A DNA stretch of 64,000 nt from Nocardioides daejeonensis. GTDB lineage: Bacteria > Actinomycetota > Actinomycetes > Propionibacteriales > Nocardioidaceae. Below are positions 36,401 to 45,423 of this stretch, piece after piece. Where the stretch lies: the NCBI RefSeq assembly GCF_003194585.1, contig NZ_QHKZ01000001.1:868001-932000 (forward strand), in the 5' to 3' direction. The notes under the pieces are model-generated. The model did no database searches and was not told where the DNA came from. It saw only the letters and a list, made by a program, of their open reading frames with translations. The first letter of the stretch is position 1, and the number at the start of each line of letters is the position of its first letter. The position numbers and the translations under genes are program-made.

Positions 36401-37789
36401 ATGAAAATTCCTGAGGCGGTCACCGCCAAGGTCCAGGCAACCATCCCGATGGAGCGGCAGATTCAGGGCGCACATCTCTACGACAAGACCAGGAGGTGGG
36501 TCACGGGGACCAATGGCAAGAAGATGTTTGTCGAGCGCCCCATCCCGCCGGTCGAGGAGATCGACCTCGCCGACATCGACATGAGCAATCCGTTCATGTA
36601 CCGGCAGGGTCGCTGGAAGTCCTACTTCGAGCGTCTGCGCACCGAAGCCCCCGTGCACTACCAGCCCAACAGTCCCTTCGGCCCGTTCTGGTCTGTCACC
36701 CGGCACGCCGACATCATCGCGGTCGACAAGGACCATGACTCGTTCTCTGCCGAACCCCTGATCGTCATCGGCGTGCCACCACGGTTCCTCGACATCGAGA
36801 TGTTCATCGCGATGGATCCGCCGCGGCACGACCTGCAGCGGCAGGCGGTCCAAGGCGTCGTCGCACCGAAGAATCTGCGCGAGATGGAGGGGCTCATCAG
36901 AGAGCGCGTTCGCGAGGTGCTGGACGAACTCCCGGTGGGTGAGCCGTTCAACTGGGTGCAGCGCGTCTCGGTCGAGTTGACTGCGCGCATGCTGGCCACG
37001 TTGCTGGACTTCCCCTACGAGCAGCGTGACAAGCTCGTCTACTGGTCAGATCTTGCGTCCTCGATGGAGCAAGCCAACGGTGGTCCCTCGGACAACGATG
37101 AGGTCTTCCGTGGCATGCGTGACATGGCGGGAGGTCTGAGCGCCCTCTGGCACGACAAGGCCGCCCGGACTGCTGCCGGGGAGGAACCCGGCTTCGACCT
37201 GATCACCATGTTGCAGAGCAACGAGAACACCAAGGACCTCATCGACCGCCCGATGGAGTTCCTCGGAAACCTGGTGTTGCTGATCGTCGGAGGCAACGAC
37301 ACGACCCGCAACTCGATGAGTGGTGGTGTCCTTGCGCTCAACCAGTTCCCGGATCAGTTCGAGAAGCTGAAGGCCAACCCTGACCTTATCCCCAACATGG
37401 TCTCGGAGGTCATCCGTTGGCAGACTCCGCTCGCCTACATGCGCCGGATCGCCAAGGTCGACACCATCCTGAACGGCCAGTTCATCCGTGAGGGCGACAA
37501 GGTCGTGATGTGGTACGCCTCGGGCAACCGCGACGCCGCCGTCTTCGATCGGCCTGATGAGCTGATCATCGACCGTGCCAACGCGCGCAACCACATCTCC
37601 TTCGGGTTCGGCGTCCACCGCTGCATGGGGAACCGGCTGGCCGAGCTGCAGTTGCGGGTCCTGTGGGAGGAATTGCTTCCGCGCTTCGAGGAGATCGAGG
37701 TGGTGGGCGAGCCGGAGTACGTGCAGTCAAACTTCGTACGTGGCATCAGTGAGTTGATGGTCCGTCTCACCCCGAAGGCCGGCGCATGA
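36401..37789 (+). CDS. CYP153-like alkane/fatty-acid terminal hydroxylase
   Basis: This 462-residue P450 carries the CYP153 hallmarks: the I-helix GGNDTTRNSMSGG, ExxR in EVIRWQTP and the heme loop FGFGVHRCMGNRLAELQL with Cys408. Enzymes of this family hydroxylate the terminal carbon of medium- and long-chain alkanes, alcohols and fatty acids with a class I ferredoxin and reductase, exactly the genes flanking it. I chose ATG 36401; GTG 36398 is adjacent. It overlaps the reductase start by 4 bp. The family assignment is from motif pattern, not a search. Confidence 0.85.
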   Translation: MKIPEAVTAKVQATIPMERQIQGAHLYDKTRRWVTGTNGKKMFVERPIPPVEEIDLADIDMSNPFMYRQGRWKSYFERLRTEAPVHYQPNSPFGPFWSVTRHADIIAVDKDHDSFSAEPLIVIGVPPRFLDIEMFIAMDPPRHDLQRQAVQGVVAPKNLREMEGLIRERVREVLDELPVGEPFNWVQRVSVELTARMLATLLDFPYEQRDKLVYWSDLASSMEQANGGPSDNDEVFRGMRDMAGGLSALWHDKAARTAAGEEPGFDLITMLQSNENTKDLIDRPMEFLGNLVLLIVGGNDTTRNSMSGGVLALNQFPDQFEKLKANPDLIPNMVSEVIRWQTPLAYMRRIAKVDTILNGQFIREGDKVVMWYASGNRDAAVFDRPDELIIDRANARNHISFGFGVHRCMGNRLAELQLRVLWEELLPRFEEIEVVGEPEYVQSNFVRGISELMVRLTPKAGA

Positions 37790-39003
37790 CCGGGCAGCGA
37801 GCGGTGATCGTCGGCGCAAGCCATGCCGGCGCGCAGCTCGCGGCGAGTCTGCGCCAGGAGGGGTGGACCGGGGAGGTCGTCCTGGTGGGCGATGAGTCGG
37901 CGCTGCCCTACCAACGCCCGCCCCTGTCGAAGGCCCTGCTGGCGGGCAAGAGCACCCTTGAGGATCTGGCGATCCGTAGCGCAGCGTTCTACGCCAAGCA
38001 GGAGATCCAGCTTCTGGATGCAACGATCAAGTCGATCGACCGCACCGCTGGTCACCTGGTGCTGGGCAACGGCGAGTCGCTGGGCTACGACAAGCTTGCC
38101 CTGTGCACCGGTGCTCGGCCGCGACGACTTCTCGTGCCGGGCGCCCTACTTGGCGGTGTCTACTACCTGCGCACCGCCAAGGACGTCGAGCTGATCCGTG
38201 GAGCCGCCTCGCCCGGACGGCGAGCCGTCATCGTCGGTGGGGGCTACGTCGGGCTGGAGACAGCCGCGTCGTTGCGCGCGTTGGGGCTCGATGTCACGGT
38301 GCTCGAGGCGACCGGGCGTGTCCTCGAACGAGTGACGGCCCCCGAGGTCTCAGCATTCTTCGAGCGGATCCACCGAGATGCGGGCGTCTCCATTCGGACG
38401 AATGCACTTGTCGAGGCCATCGCCGGGGACACCCAGGTCCGCGAAGTGTTCCTGTCGAGCGGCGAATCAATTCCTGCTGACTTCGTCATCGTGGGCATCG
38501 GTGTTGAGCCGAACACCGAACTCGCCTCGGCATCAGGACTGGTTGTCGACAACGGCATCGCGATTGACGATCGAGCCCGCACGAGCGACCCCGGCATCGT
38601 TGCGGCCGGCGATTGCACGAGCCGCACCATGGCCAGTCACGGTCGTCGAGTTCGTCTCGAGTGCGTACCGAGCGCGGGGGAGCAAGCCAAGGTGGCCGCC
38701 GCCACCCTCTGCGGGAAGGCCAAAGAAATCACTGCGCTTCCGTGGTTCTGGTCAGATCAGTACGACGTCAAGCTCCAGATCGCCGGACTCAACACCGGCT
38801 ACGACGAAGTCGTGCTCAGCGGTGATCCCCGTCAAGACCGCGACTTCACCTGCTTCTACCTCCGCCACGGTGTGCTGATCGCCGCGGACTGCGTGAACCG
38901 TCCCCGTGACTTCATGTTGACCAAGCGGCTCCTGGCGCAAGGTGCTCCGCTGCTGGGACGGGCGGAGCTGGTTGTCCCAGATCTGACCGACATACGCGGG
39001 TAG
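37786..39003 (+). CDS. NAD(P)H-dependent ferredoxin reductase
   Basis: This 405-residue flavoprotein transfers electrons from NAD(P)H to the [2Fe-2S] ferredoxin. Two Rossmann motifs are visible, VIVGASHAGAQLAA for FAD (residues 6-19) and VIVGGGYVGLETAASL for the nicotinamide nucleotide (about 147-162). A second FAD motif AAGDCTSR lies near residue 270, followed by the Reductase_C domain. ATG 37786 overlaps the P450 stop (ATGA). Together with the ferredoxin and P450 it forms a complete class I system. Confidence 0.95.
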   Translation: MTGQRAVIVGASHAGAQLAASLRQEGWTGEVVLVGDESALPYQRPPLSKALLAGKSTLEDLAIRSAAFYAKQEIQLLDATIKSIDRTAGHLVLGNGESLGYDKLALCTGARPRRLLVPGALLGGVYYLRTAKDVELIRGAASPGRRAVIVGGGYVGLETAASLRALGLDVTVLEATGRVLERVTAPEVSAFFERIHRDAGVSIRTNALVEAIAGDTQVREVFLSSGESIPADFVIVGIGVEPNTELASASGLVVDNGIAIDDRARTSDPGIVAAGDCTSRTMASHGRRVRLECVPSAGEQAKVAAATLCGKAKEITALPWFWSDQYDVKLQIAGLNTGYDEVVLSGDPRQDRDFTCFYLRHGVLIAADCVNRPRDFMLTKRLLAQGAPLLGRAELVVPDLTDIRG

Positions 39004-39065
39004 GCCGAGCGGCGTAGTACGCCTCCGTTGCTGACCACCGGGAACGCTCATAGACAGGACATCAA

Positions 39066-40526
39066 GTGACGAACCTCCTCCCACGAGCAATCACGAAGAG
39101 GCGCGACCGGCTCTCGTCGTTGCTCCTGGCGTCGCTACCGAGTAGATGGGACGCGGCCCTGCGCGAGGCCAGCGACCGGTGGCCGGTCCACGAGCTCGCC
39201 CCAGTTCCGGAAGGCTCCGGACTCAAGCCCGTCCGAGGGACCGCCGGACTCCCTCTCCTCGGACACACCGTCGACTACATCCGCTTCGGGTCGGACTTCA
39301 CGCGTGCCCGATACAGGCGCTTCGGTCCGGTGTCCTGGATGGGGGCGTTCGGCACCAAGGTGGTGGCGGTGGCCGGCCCCGACGCCACACAAGAAGCACT
39401 GACCACCAAAGCGAGGTCCTTTTCCCAGGACGGTTGGACCTATCTCATCGACGCGTTCTTCCACCGTGGCCTGATGCTGATGAGCTTCGACGAACACAAG
39501 ATGCATCGACGCATCATGCAGGAGGCGTTCACCCGTGACCGGCTTGCCGGATACGTCGACCAACTCGGACCGACCGTCGAGGCGAACATCCAAGGCTGGA
39601 CCGCCGGCACGTCCAACCGGCTCTACCCCCTGCTCAAGAGCCTGACTCTCGACGTTGCCACGGACGTCTTCATGGCGGGGCGCGGCGGGAACCAGGACAC
39701 CGATGCGATCAACGACGCCTTCGTGTCGACCGTACGGGCAGCCAGCTCGATCGTGCGGATACCGCTGCCCGGGACACGCTGGCGAGCTGGTGTGCGTGGG
39801 CGAGCGGTGCTGGAGGCCTACTTCGCACAACATCTGCCTGCTGCCCGCGAGGGTCAGGGCGGCGACCTGTTCGCGGGACTGTGCCATGCGCAGACCGCCG
39901 AAGGGGACGCCTTCACCGATGAGGACGTCATCAACCACATGATCTTCTTGATGATGGCCGCCCACGACACCTCGACCATCACCACTGCGGCGGCCGCCTA
40001 CTTCCTCGCCAAGCACCCGGGGTGGCAGGAGCAGGCCAGGGCCGAGTCCGACCGACTCGGCGACCGGACCCCGAACATCGTCGACCTGGAGTCGCTGGCG
40101 ACTCTCGATCTGGTGATCAAGGAAACGCTGCGCCTGGTGGCGCCAGTGCCGATCGTCATGCGCAAGACCGTCGAGGACGTCGAGATTGCCGGGAGCCACA
40201 TTCCAGCAGACACGCTGGTTGCCATCGCTCCGGCCGCCAATCACTTCGACGAGACATGCTGGACCGACCCCGACAAATTCGACCCTGGACGCTTCAGTGA
40301 GCCGCGTCGGGAAGACCAGCACCACCGCTTCGGGTGGATCCCGTTCGGTGGCGGGGTGCACAAGTGCATTGGTCTCCACTTCGGGACCCTGGAGGTCAAG
40401 GCCATCCTGCACCAGATGCTGCGCACCTACAGCTGGACGGTCCCCGACGGCTACGAAGTCAGATGGGACAACACCTCACTACCGATTCCCGTCGACGGGT
40501 TGCCGATCACCCTGGAGCGCCGATGA
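39066..40526 (+). CDS. Cytochrome P450, second oxidase of the operon
   Basis: This 486-residue P450 is of a different class from CYP153. It has a N-terminal RGTAGLPLLGHTVDYIRFG entry, I-helix AAHDTSTITTAA, ExxR in KETLRLVAP and heme loop FGGGVHKCIG with Cys434. The layout (longer N-terminus, GHxxDYIRFG) resembles the CYP51/CYP136 or CYP120 neighbourhood, which oxidise sterols, isoprenoids and similar lipids; the family number is uncertain. It starts with GTG 39066, 62 bp after the reductase, and its stop overlaps the next gene (ATGA). Confidence 0.9.
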   Translation: MTNLLPRAITKRRDRLSSLLLASLPSRWDAALREASDRWPVHELAPVPEGSGLKPVRGTAGLPLLGHTVDYIRFGSDFTRARYRRFGPVSWMGAFGTKVVAVAGPDATQEALTTKARSFSQDGWTYLIDAFFHRGLMLMSFDEHKMHRRIMQEAFTRDRLAGYVDQLGPTVEANIQGWTAGTSNRLYPLLKSLTLDVATDVFMAGRGGNQDTDAINDAFVSTVRAASSIVRIPLPGTRWRAGVRGRAVLEAYFAQHLPAAREGQGGDLFAGLCHAQTAEGDAFTDEDVINHMIFLMMAAHDTSTITTAAAAYFLAKHPGWQEQARAESDRLGDRTPNIVDLESLATLDLVIKETLRLVAPVPIVMRKTVEDVEIAGSHIPADTLVAIAPAANHFDETCWTDPDKFDPGRFSEPRREDQHHRFGWIPFGGGVHKCIGLHFGTLEVKAILHQMLRTYSWTVPDGYEVRWDNTSLPIPVDGLPITLERR

Positions 40527-41245
40527 GTCAGATCCTTGCGTCCCACCTGGAGCCGACGGAATTTCTCGACTTCGAGCACGAGGACGTCCGCGACTTCACC
40601 GCGGCCACGGTCGGTGACGCGAGGACCGACACCGAGAAAGCGAGACGACTGTTCGCCGCCGTCCGCGACCGGGTCTGGTACGACCCCTACACGGTGTCGG
40701 CCGACCCTGCGCACTACCGCGCGAGCTTCGTGCTCCAGGCCGGTCGCGCCTACTGCGTCCCGAAAGCCGTGCTGCTCACTGCGGTGTGCCGCGCGGCAGG
40801 CATTCCGGCGCGTTTGGGTTTCGCCGATGTCCGCAACCATCTGCAAACCCAGACCCTGCGAACACTCATGGGCGGCACGGACCTGTTCGTTTACCACGGA
40901 TACAGCAGTCTCCACATCGACGGCAGGTGGCTCAAGGCGACGCCGGCGTTCAACGTCGAGCTGTGTGCTCGTTTCGGTGTTCCTCCGGTGGAGTTCGACG
41001 GTGAGCACCACGCACTCATGCACGCCTTCACGGCAGACGGAATCCAGCACATGGAGTACGTCCACGAGCGTGGCCTCTTCGACGACCTGCCCTTGGCCGA
41101 GATCCTGAGCGAGCTTCGCCACACCTATGGCTCGATGGTGGATTCCTCCGCGCCTGCGGTTGACGACGCTTTCACCATCAAGTCGACGAGCCAGATCCAA
41201 ACTGACGCTTCACCCGGGTCTGCGCACCCACAGGAGGACCGATGA
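40523..41245 (+). CDS. Transglutaminase-like (papain-fold) protein
   Basis: This 240-residue protein has the transglutaminase-like core. The nucleophile Cys78 lies in GRAYCVPKAVLLTAVCRAAGIPAR and a candidate His125 in YHGYSS. The following HIDGRWLKATPAFN carries a Thr where a catalytic Asp is common, as in many bacterial homologues. Possible activities are transglutamination, protease or an acyl/amide-forming reaction as shown for a few pathway enzymes of this fold. It overlaps both neighbours by 4 bp (ATGA), so it is firmly in the operon. Its substrate is not evident. Confidence 0.8.
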   Translation: MSQILASHLEPTEFLDFEHEDVRDFTAATVGDARTDTEKARRLFAAVRDRVWYDPYTVSADPAHYRASFVLQAGRAYCVPKAVLLTAVCRAAGIPARLGFADVRNHLQTQTLRTLMGGTDLFVYHGYSSLHIDGRWLKATPAFNVELCARFGVPPVEFDGEHHALMHAFTADGIQHMEYVHERGLFDDLPLAEILSELRHTYGSMVDSSAPAVDDAFTIKSTSQIQTDASPGSAHPQEDR

Positions 41246-42771
41246 GCCCAACAACCACAGCGACCATGCTTGAGGTGCGCAACCCAGCCGACGGCCGGTT
41301 GGTGGAGACCATCTCCGTAGATGATCGTGACGCCGTGACGCGCATCGCTACCGAGCTTCGCCTCGCCCAAGTTACCTGGGCCGAGGATGGTCCACGGCAG
41401 CGTTCACAATGGTTGCACCAGTGGCGGGACTGGATCCTTGCTCATACCGACGAGCTCACCGACCTGCTTCAGGCCGAGACCGGCAAGGTGCGTCCTGACG
41501 CCCTCGTGGAGACGACCGCGTCCTGCGAATTCATCACCTACTACGCCAACCACGCCGAGGACTTTCTCGCCGACGAAAGGGTCAGGTCCGCGGGACTGCT
41601 GAGCCTGCCGAAGCGACTTTCCAAGACCTACCGGCCCCATCCTCTCGTCGGCCTGATCACCCCCTGGAACTTCCCGATCACTCTCTTTCTCATGGACGCA
41701 GCTCCCGCGCTGGCTGCCGGGTGCGCGGTCCTGGTGAAGTCCTCGGAAGAGACACCACTGACCTGCGCACGGGTCATCGAAGGCTGGCACGAGATCGGCG
41801 CCCCGCCCGTTCTGGCACATGTCACGGGGGCCAGCGACACTGGCTCCGCCGTCGTGGATGCCGCTGACTTCGTCCAGTTCACAGGCTCGACAGTGACAGG
41901 GCGTGCGGTCGCACTTCGTTGCGCTGAGCAGTTGAAGCCGGTGAGTCTCGAACTTGGCGGCAAGGATCCAGCAATCGTCCTGGAAGACGCCGACCTCGCC
42001 CGTGCGGCCGAGGGCATCGCCTGGGGTGGCTTGTTCAATGCAGGGCAGGTCTGCATTTCCGTCGAGCGCGTCTATGTGGTTGCCCAGGTGTACGAGGAGT
42101 TCGTGGCTCGGCTGACCGAGCGCGTGCAGTCGCTGACCCAGGGGGTGGGCGCGCGCGACGATGTCGGTGCCATGGTCACCGCAAGGCAGGTCGAGATCAC
42201 CGATCGCCACGTCAGCGAGGCGGTAGCGTCCGGCGCGAACGCAGTGGCCGGCGGACGACGAGGCGAGGCCGGGAACTACTACTTGCCCACAGTCCTGATC
42301 GATGTCGATCACACGATGGCGTGCATGACCGAAGAGACCTTCGGCCCCACGATCCCCGTGATGCGCGTCGCCGACGAAGACGAAGCCATCCGACTGGCCA
42401 ACGATTCGCCGTACGGATTGTCGGCCACGGTCTGGACTCGTGACCACGCTCGGGCCCAGCGCATCGCACGACGCCTGGATGCTGGAGCGGTCAACATCAA
42501 CGACGTCTTCAGCAACCTGTTCGCGATGACGCTGCCGCACAGCGGGTGGAAGTCGTCGGGGACGGGCGCGCGGCTCGGGGGAGCCGACGGGCTCCACAAG
42601 TACTGCCGGGTGCAAGCGGTGACCGAGCCGCGATTCCCCGTCTTGACACGAGAACTCACGTGGTACCCGTACTCCGCCCGGCGTACGGCCATCGCCCGAA
42701 GAGTGTTGCGCACGGTAGCCGGTCGCGGCTTGCGTCAACGCCTGGGCCTGCACCAGGAGCACATCAGATGA
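41242..42771 (+). CDS. Aldehyde dehydrogenase family protein
   Basis: This 509-residue NAD(P)-dependent aldehyde dehydrogenase has the nucleophile Cys271 in AGQVCIS, the base in LELGGKDPAIV, the cofactor-binding GSTVTGRAVA and the NPADGRLV N-terminus of the succinate-semialdehyde group. Beside a terminal alkane hydroxylase it would oxidise fatty aldehydes or dialdehydes to acids. Both ends overlap neighbours by 4 bp. The C-terminal 45 residues are basic and extend beyond the usual end; they may anchor it to the membrane or another protein. Confidence 0.9.
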   Translation: MSPTTTATMLEVRNPADGRLVETISVDDRDAVTRIATELRLAQVTWAEDGPRQRSQWLHQWRDWILAHTDELTDLLQAETGKVRPDALVETTASCEFITYYANHAEDFLADERVRSAGLLSLPKRLSKTYRPHPLVGLITPWNFPITLFLMDAAPALAAGCAVLVKSSEETPLTCARVIEGWHEIGAPPVLAHVTGASDTGSAVVDAADFVQFTGSTVTGRAVALRCAEQLKPVSLELGGKDPAIVLEDADLARAAEGIAWGGLFNAGQVCISVERVYVVAQVYEEFVARLTERVQSLTQGVGARDDVGAMVTARQVEITDRHVSEAVASGANAVAGGRRGEAGNYYLPTVLIDVDHTMACMTEETFGPTIPVMRVADEDEAIRLANDSPYGLSATVWTRDHARAQRIARRLDAGAVNINDVFSNLFAMTLPHSGWKSSGTGARLGGADGLHKYCRVQAVTEPRFPVLTRELTWYPYSARRTAIARRVLRTVAGRGLRQRLGLHQEHIR

Positions 42772-43601
42772 CTCGCCCCACACTCTTTCCCGCCAAGACG
42801 ATCGCGATCACCGGCGGAGCCCGCGGTATCGGTTACCAGACGGCCAAGGAACTGATCGGACGCGGCCACCGCGTCGCCATCGGCGACATCGACGAGGCCC
42901 GTGCCAAGGAGGCCGCTGATGAGCTCGGCATCTCCTCCGTCGCCCGACTCGACGTAACCGATCCCGACTCCTTTCGGGCCTTCCTCGACATGGTCGAGAC
43001 GCAACTCGGTCCCATCGACGTGCTGATCAACAACGCGGGCATCATGCCCACCGGGCACGTGCACGAGGAGGAGGACACCGTGACCCGGCGGCAGGTGGAG
43101 ATCAACGTCCTTGGCGTGATCTTCGGAACCAAGCTGGCCCTCCAGCGGATGTTGCCGCGGCGCGCCGGGCACATCATCAACACTGCGTCGTTGGCCGGCG
43201 AGCTCTCCGTGCCCGGCTTGGCCACCTACTGCGGCACGAAGTTCGCCGTCATCGGGTTCACTGAGGCGGCCCGCCAGGAGTACCGCAAGTCCGGAGTCTG
43301 CCTGTCAACCGTTCGGCCCACCTTCACCAACACCGAACTGGTCGCTGGAACGTCCGGGGCGAAGGGTCTGCGTAACGCCGAGCCGCAGGAGATCGCGCGG
43401 GCGACGGCCGATCTGATCGAGCAACCCCGTCCGTTCGTACGCGTCACCCGCGTTGCCGGCGGCATGGTCGCAGCAATGAAGTTCGTGCCCGGACGACTTG
43501 CCACCGCGCTCGGCTCCGCCCTTGGCACGGACTCGGTATTCCTCGACGACGTCGACATGGGGGCCCGCCAGGCCTACCTGGAGCGAATCCGGAACAGCTA
43601 A
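42768..43601 (+). CDS. Short-chain dehydrogenase/reductase
   Basis: This 277-residue classical SDR has the nucleotide motif TGGARGIG (residues 15-22), NNAGIM and the catalytic Tyr154 and Lys158 in YCGTK. It would oxidise an alcohol to an aldehyde or ketone, or the reverse. ATG 42768 overlaps the aldehyde dehydrogenase stop (ATGA). In this operon it can act between the terminal hydroxylase and the aldehyde dehydrogenase. The next gene is 46 bp away. Confidence 0.92.
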   Translation: MTRPTLFPAKTIAITGGARGIGYQTAKELIGRGHRVAIGDIDEARAKEAADELGISSVARLDVTDPDSFRAFLDMVETQLGPIDVLINNAGIMPTGHVHEEEDTVTRRQVEINVLGVIFGTKLALQRMLPRRAGHIINTASLAGELSVPGLATYCGTKFAVIGFTEAARQEYRKSGVCLSTVRPTFTNTELVAGTSGAKGLRNAEPQEIARATADLIEQPRPFVRVTRVAGGMVAAMKFVPGRLATALGSALGTDSVFLDDVDMGARQAYLERIRNS

Positions 43602-43646
43602 CCCCCGCATCTCTGAACCAACCGGCAAATACGAGAAGGACGTCCC

Positions 43647-44711
43647 GTGCCCCGAAGAACCCTGATCCAGAACTACCCCCACCGAATGGGAGGGCACTGC
43701 GGTTCGGGTGCGATGCGCGACCTGCTGCACTGGAACGGCTTGGGATGGGACGGACCGCCCGATGAGGGTCTGGTGTTCGCGCTCGGCGGCGCCCTGGGGC
43801 TGTCCTACCTCCGATCGACCGACCTCTTTCCCCCGCTGTATCTGGTCGGGCGCGGCGCCGAGTTCGAAGTAGATCTACCGCTACGTCTGGGTGGGCAGGT
43901 GCAGGTCCTCACCACCGATGATCCCGAGGAGGGGTGGTCGTGGGTCCGAGACGAGCTCGACGCCGGACGACCCAGCCTTGTGTGGGGCGACATCGCGGAA
44001 CTGCCGTACCTGCGGGTCCAACTGCAGATGAGCCGCCACGACATCGTGGTGATCGGCTACGACGAGGAGAGGGAGCTCGCCTTCGTCGTGGACAACGACC
44101 GCGCAGACGTCCAGGAAGTTCCGCTCGAAGCGTTGGCCCGGGCACGGTCCTCCACGGCGTTCCCGCAACCCACCCGCCATTGCACTTACCGCATCACCTG
44201 GCCCCGCTCGCTTCCCGCCCTCGAGGAAGTCGCCGCAGGGGCGTTCAGGCAATCCGCCGCCAACATGCGTGAACCATCGCCCCACAGCATCGCCGATCCG
44301 ACGACGGCGGCCCTCGGTACTGAAGGCCTGGAGGCCGTTGATCTGTTCGCCGCAGACGTCGCGACCTGGGCAGAACTCCCGGACGACGAACTCGGAATAC
44401 TTCTGTTCAGCGTTGGCGCGTTCATTGAAAAGGCAGGAACCGGCGGCGGTCTGTTCCGCCGTCTGGTCGCCGACGGCTGCGCAGAGGTCGCACGGCTGAC
44501 CGGCGACGCCGCGACCACAGACCTTGCGACCAAAGCCGCCCGCTGTGCGCAGACCTGGACCGACGCCGCGCGCGCCGCGGCCAAACGCGACGCCGAACCA
44601 CGCTCTCGGATCGAGCAACTGGTCCTGATCGCTGGTCGTCTACCAGAGCTGGAGTTGCATCTGGTCGAGTCCTTGGAGGCTGCTGCCAGGTCGTTGGCTG
44701 GTGATCACTGA
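43647..44711 (+). CDS. BtrH-like protein with DUF4872 domain
   Basis: The 354-residue product begins with a BtrH N-terminal domain (about 1-140). Its conserved Cys18 in GGHCGSGAMRDLL is the likely nucleophile of a papain-like fold. The DUF4872 region follows to the C-terminus. BtrH from the butirosin pathway transfers an acyl group from an acyl carrier protein to an aminoglycoside. GTG 43647 has AAGGA 7 nt upstream. Here it stands next to a thioesterase and a PlsC-like gene and may transfer an oxidised acyl chain; the acceptor is unknown. Confidence 0.75.
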   Translation: MPRRTLIQNYPHRMGGHCGSGAMRDLLHWNGLGWDGPPDEGLVFALGGALGLSYLRSTDLFPPLYLVGRGAEFEVDLPLRLGGQVQVLTTDDPEEGWSWVRDELDAGRPSLVWGDIAELPYLRVQLQMSRHDIVVIGYDEERELAFVVDNDRADVQEVPLEALARARSSTAFPQPTRHCTYRITWPRSLPALEEVAAGAFRQSAANMREPSPHSIADPTTAALGTEGLEAVDLFAADVATWAELPDDELGILLFSVGAFIEKAGTGGGLFRRLVADGCAEVARLTGDAATTDLATKAARCAQTWTDAARAAAKRDAEPRSRIEQLVLIAGRLPELELHLVESLEAAARSLAGDH

Positions 44712-44785
44712 TCGACTCCTGCCGTCACGATGACCGATCGCATCAAGAGCGATATCAAGTCCGTGGAGAAGAAAGAGCGACGCAC

Positions 44786-45361
44786 ATGGCGACACTGGGG
44801 GACCACGACTACGACTACGCATCTGTTGTCCGGCACGAAGAGCTCGACTACCGCGATGGGGGTCTGATCGCTGGATGGGCGGCGCATCTCGCCGGTCAGG
44901 TCACTGTGGAGGTCGGCCAGGTGCTGCCGCCACATTCCCCGCACTGCGCGGGGTGCGGGCCAGACAATTCCGCCGGTCTGCACCTTCGCGCGGTTCGCAC
45001 CGCCTCAGGCGTTGAAGCGGTGCACTCGTTCGACGAGGCCCAGGTCGGCGCTCCCGGCATCGCTCACGGTGGAGCTGTGGCCCTCGCCTTCGACGACCTT
45101 TTCGGCTTCTCGCTCTACACCGTCGGAGCACTGGCTGTCACGCGCAGTCTCACCGTCGAATATCACGCGCCGTTCCTACTGCACCATCCCTACACATTCC
45201 GGGTACAGGTCACGAATCGCACAGGACGCCGGCTCCTGCTGCACGCTGAGGCGTCTGATGCAACCGGCAAGAAGACCGGATCAGCCGACGCCACCTTCGT
45301 GGTGGTCGATCCCGGTCACTTCGCCGCCGGCGCCGAACAAGAGCAGAGCCAAGGACAATGA
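44786..45361 (+). CDS. PaaI-type hot-dog thioesterase (copy 2)
   Basis: This 191-residue hot-dog protein has the HSPHCAGCGPDNSAG N-terminal motif and the GAPGIAHGGAVALAFDDLFGF catalytic helix. It is a paralogue of the gene at 34321, with a longer N-terminus and a Gln/Glu-rich tail. It would hydrolyse a CoA or carrier-bound acyl thioester. Its stop overlaps a 21-codon frame by 4 bp (ATGA), which in turn overlaps the acyltransferase start. Confidence 0.88.
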   Translation: MATLGDHDYDYASVVRHEELDYRDGGLIAGWAAHLAGQVTVEVGQVLPPHSPHCAGCGPDNSAGLHLRAVRTASGVEAVHSFDEAQVGAPGIAHGGAVALAFDDLFGFSLYTVGALAVTRSLTVEYHAPFLLHHPYTFRVQVTNRTGRRLLLHAEASDATGKKTGSADATFVVVDPGHFAAGAEQEQSQGQ

Positions 45362-45423
45362 CCTCCGCAGATGCGCGACGTGCGCGGCGCGTGGTTCGCA
45401 GGGCCCGGGCAATCATCCTGTGA
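45358..45423 (+). CDS. 21-residue basic mini-ORF linking thioesterase and acyltransferase
   Basis: ATG 45358 overlaps the thioesterase stop (ATGA) and the frame ends at TGA 45421-45423, which overlaps the acyltransferase GTG 45420 (GTGA). The peptide is arginine-rich (MTSADARRARRVVRRARAIIL). No ribosome binding site is seen for the acyltransferase, so the chain of 4-bp overlaps probably allows ribosomes to reinitiate. The peptide itself may be only a relay. Confidence 0.5.
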   Translation: MTSADARRARRVVRRARAIIL

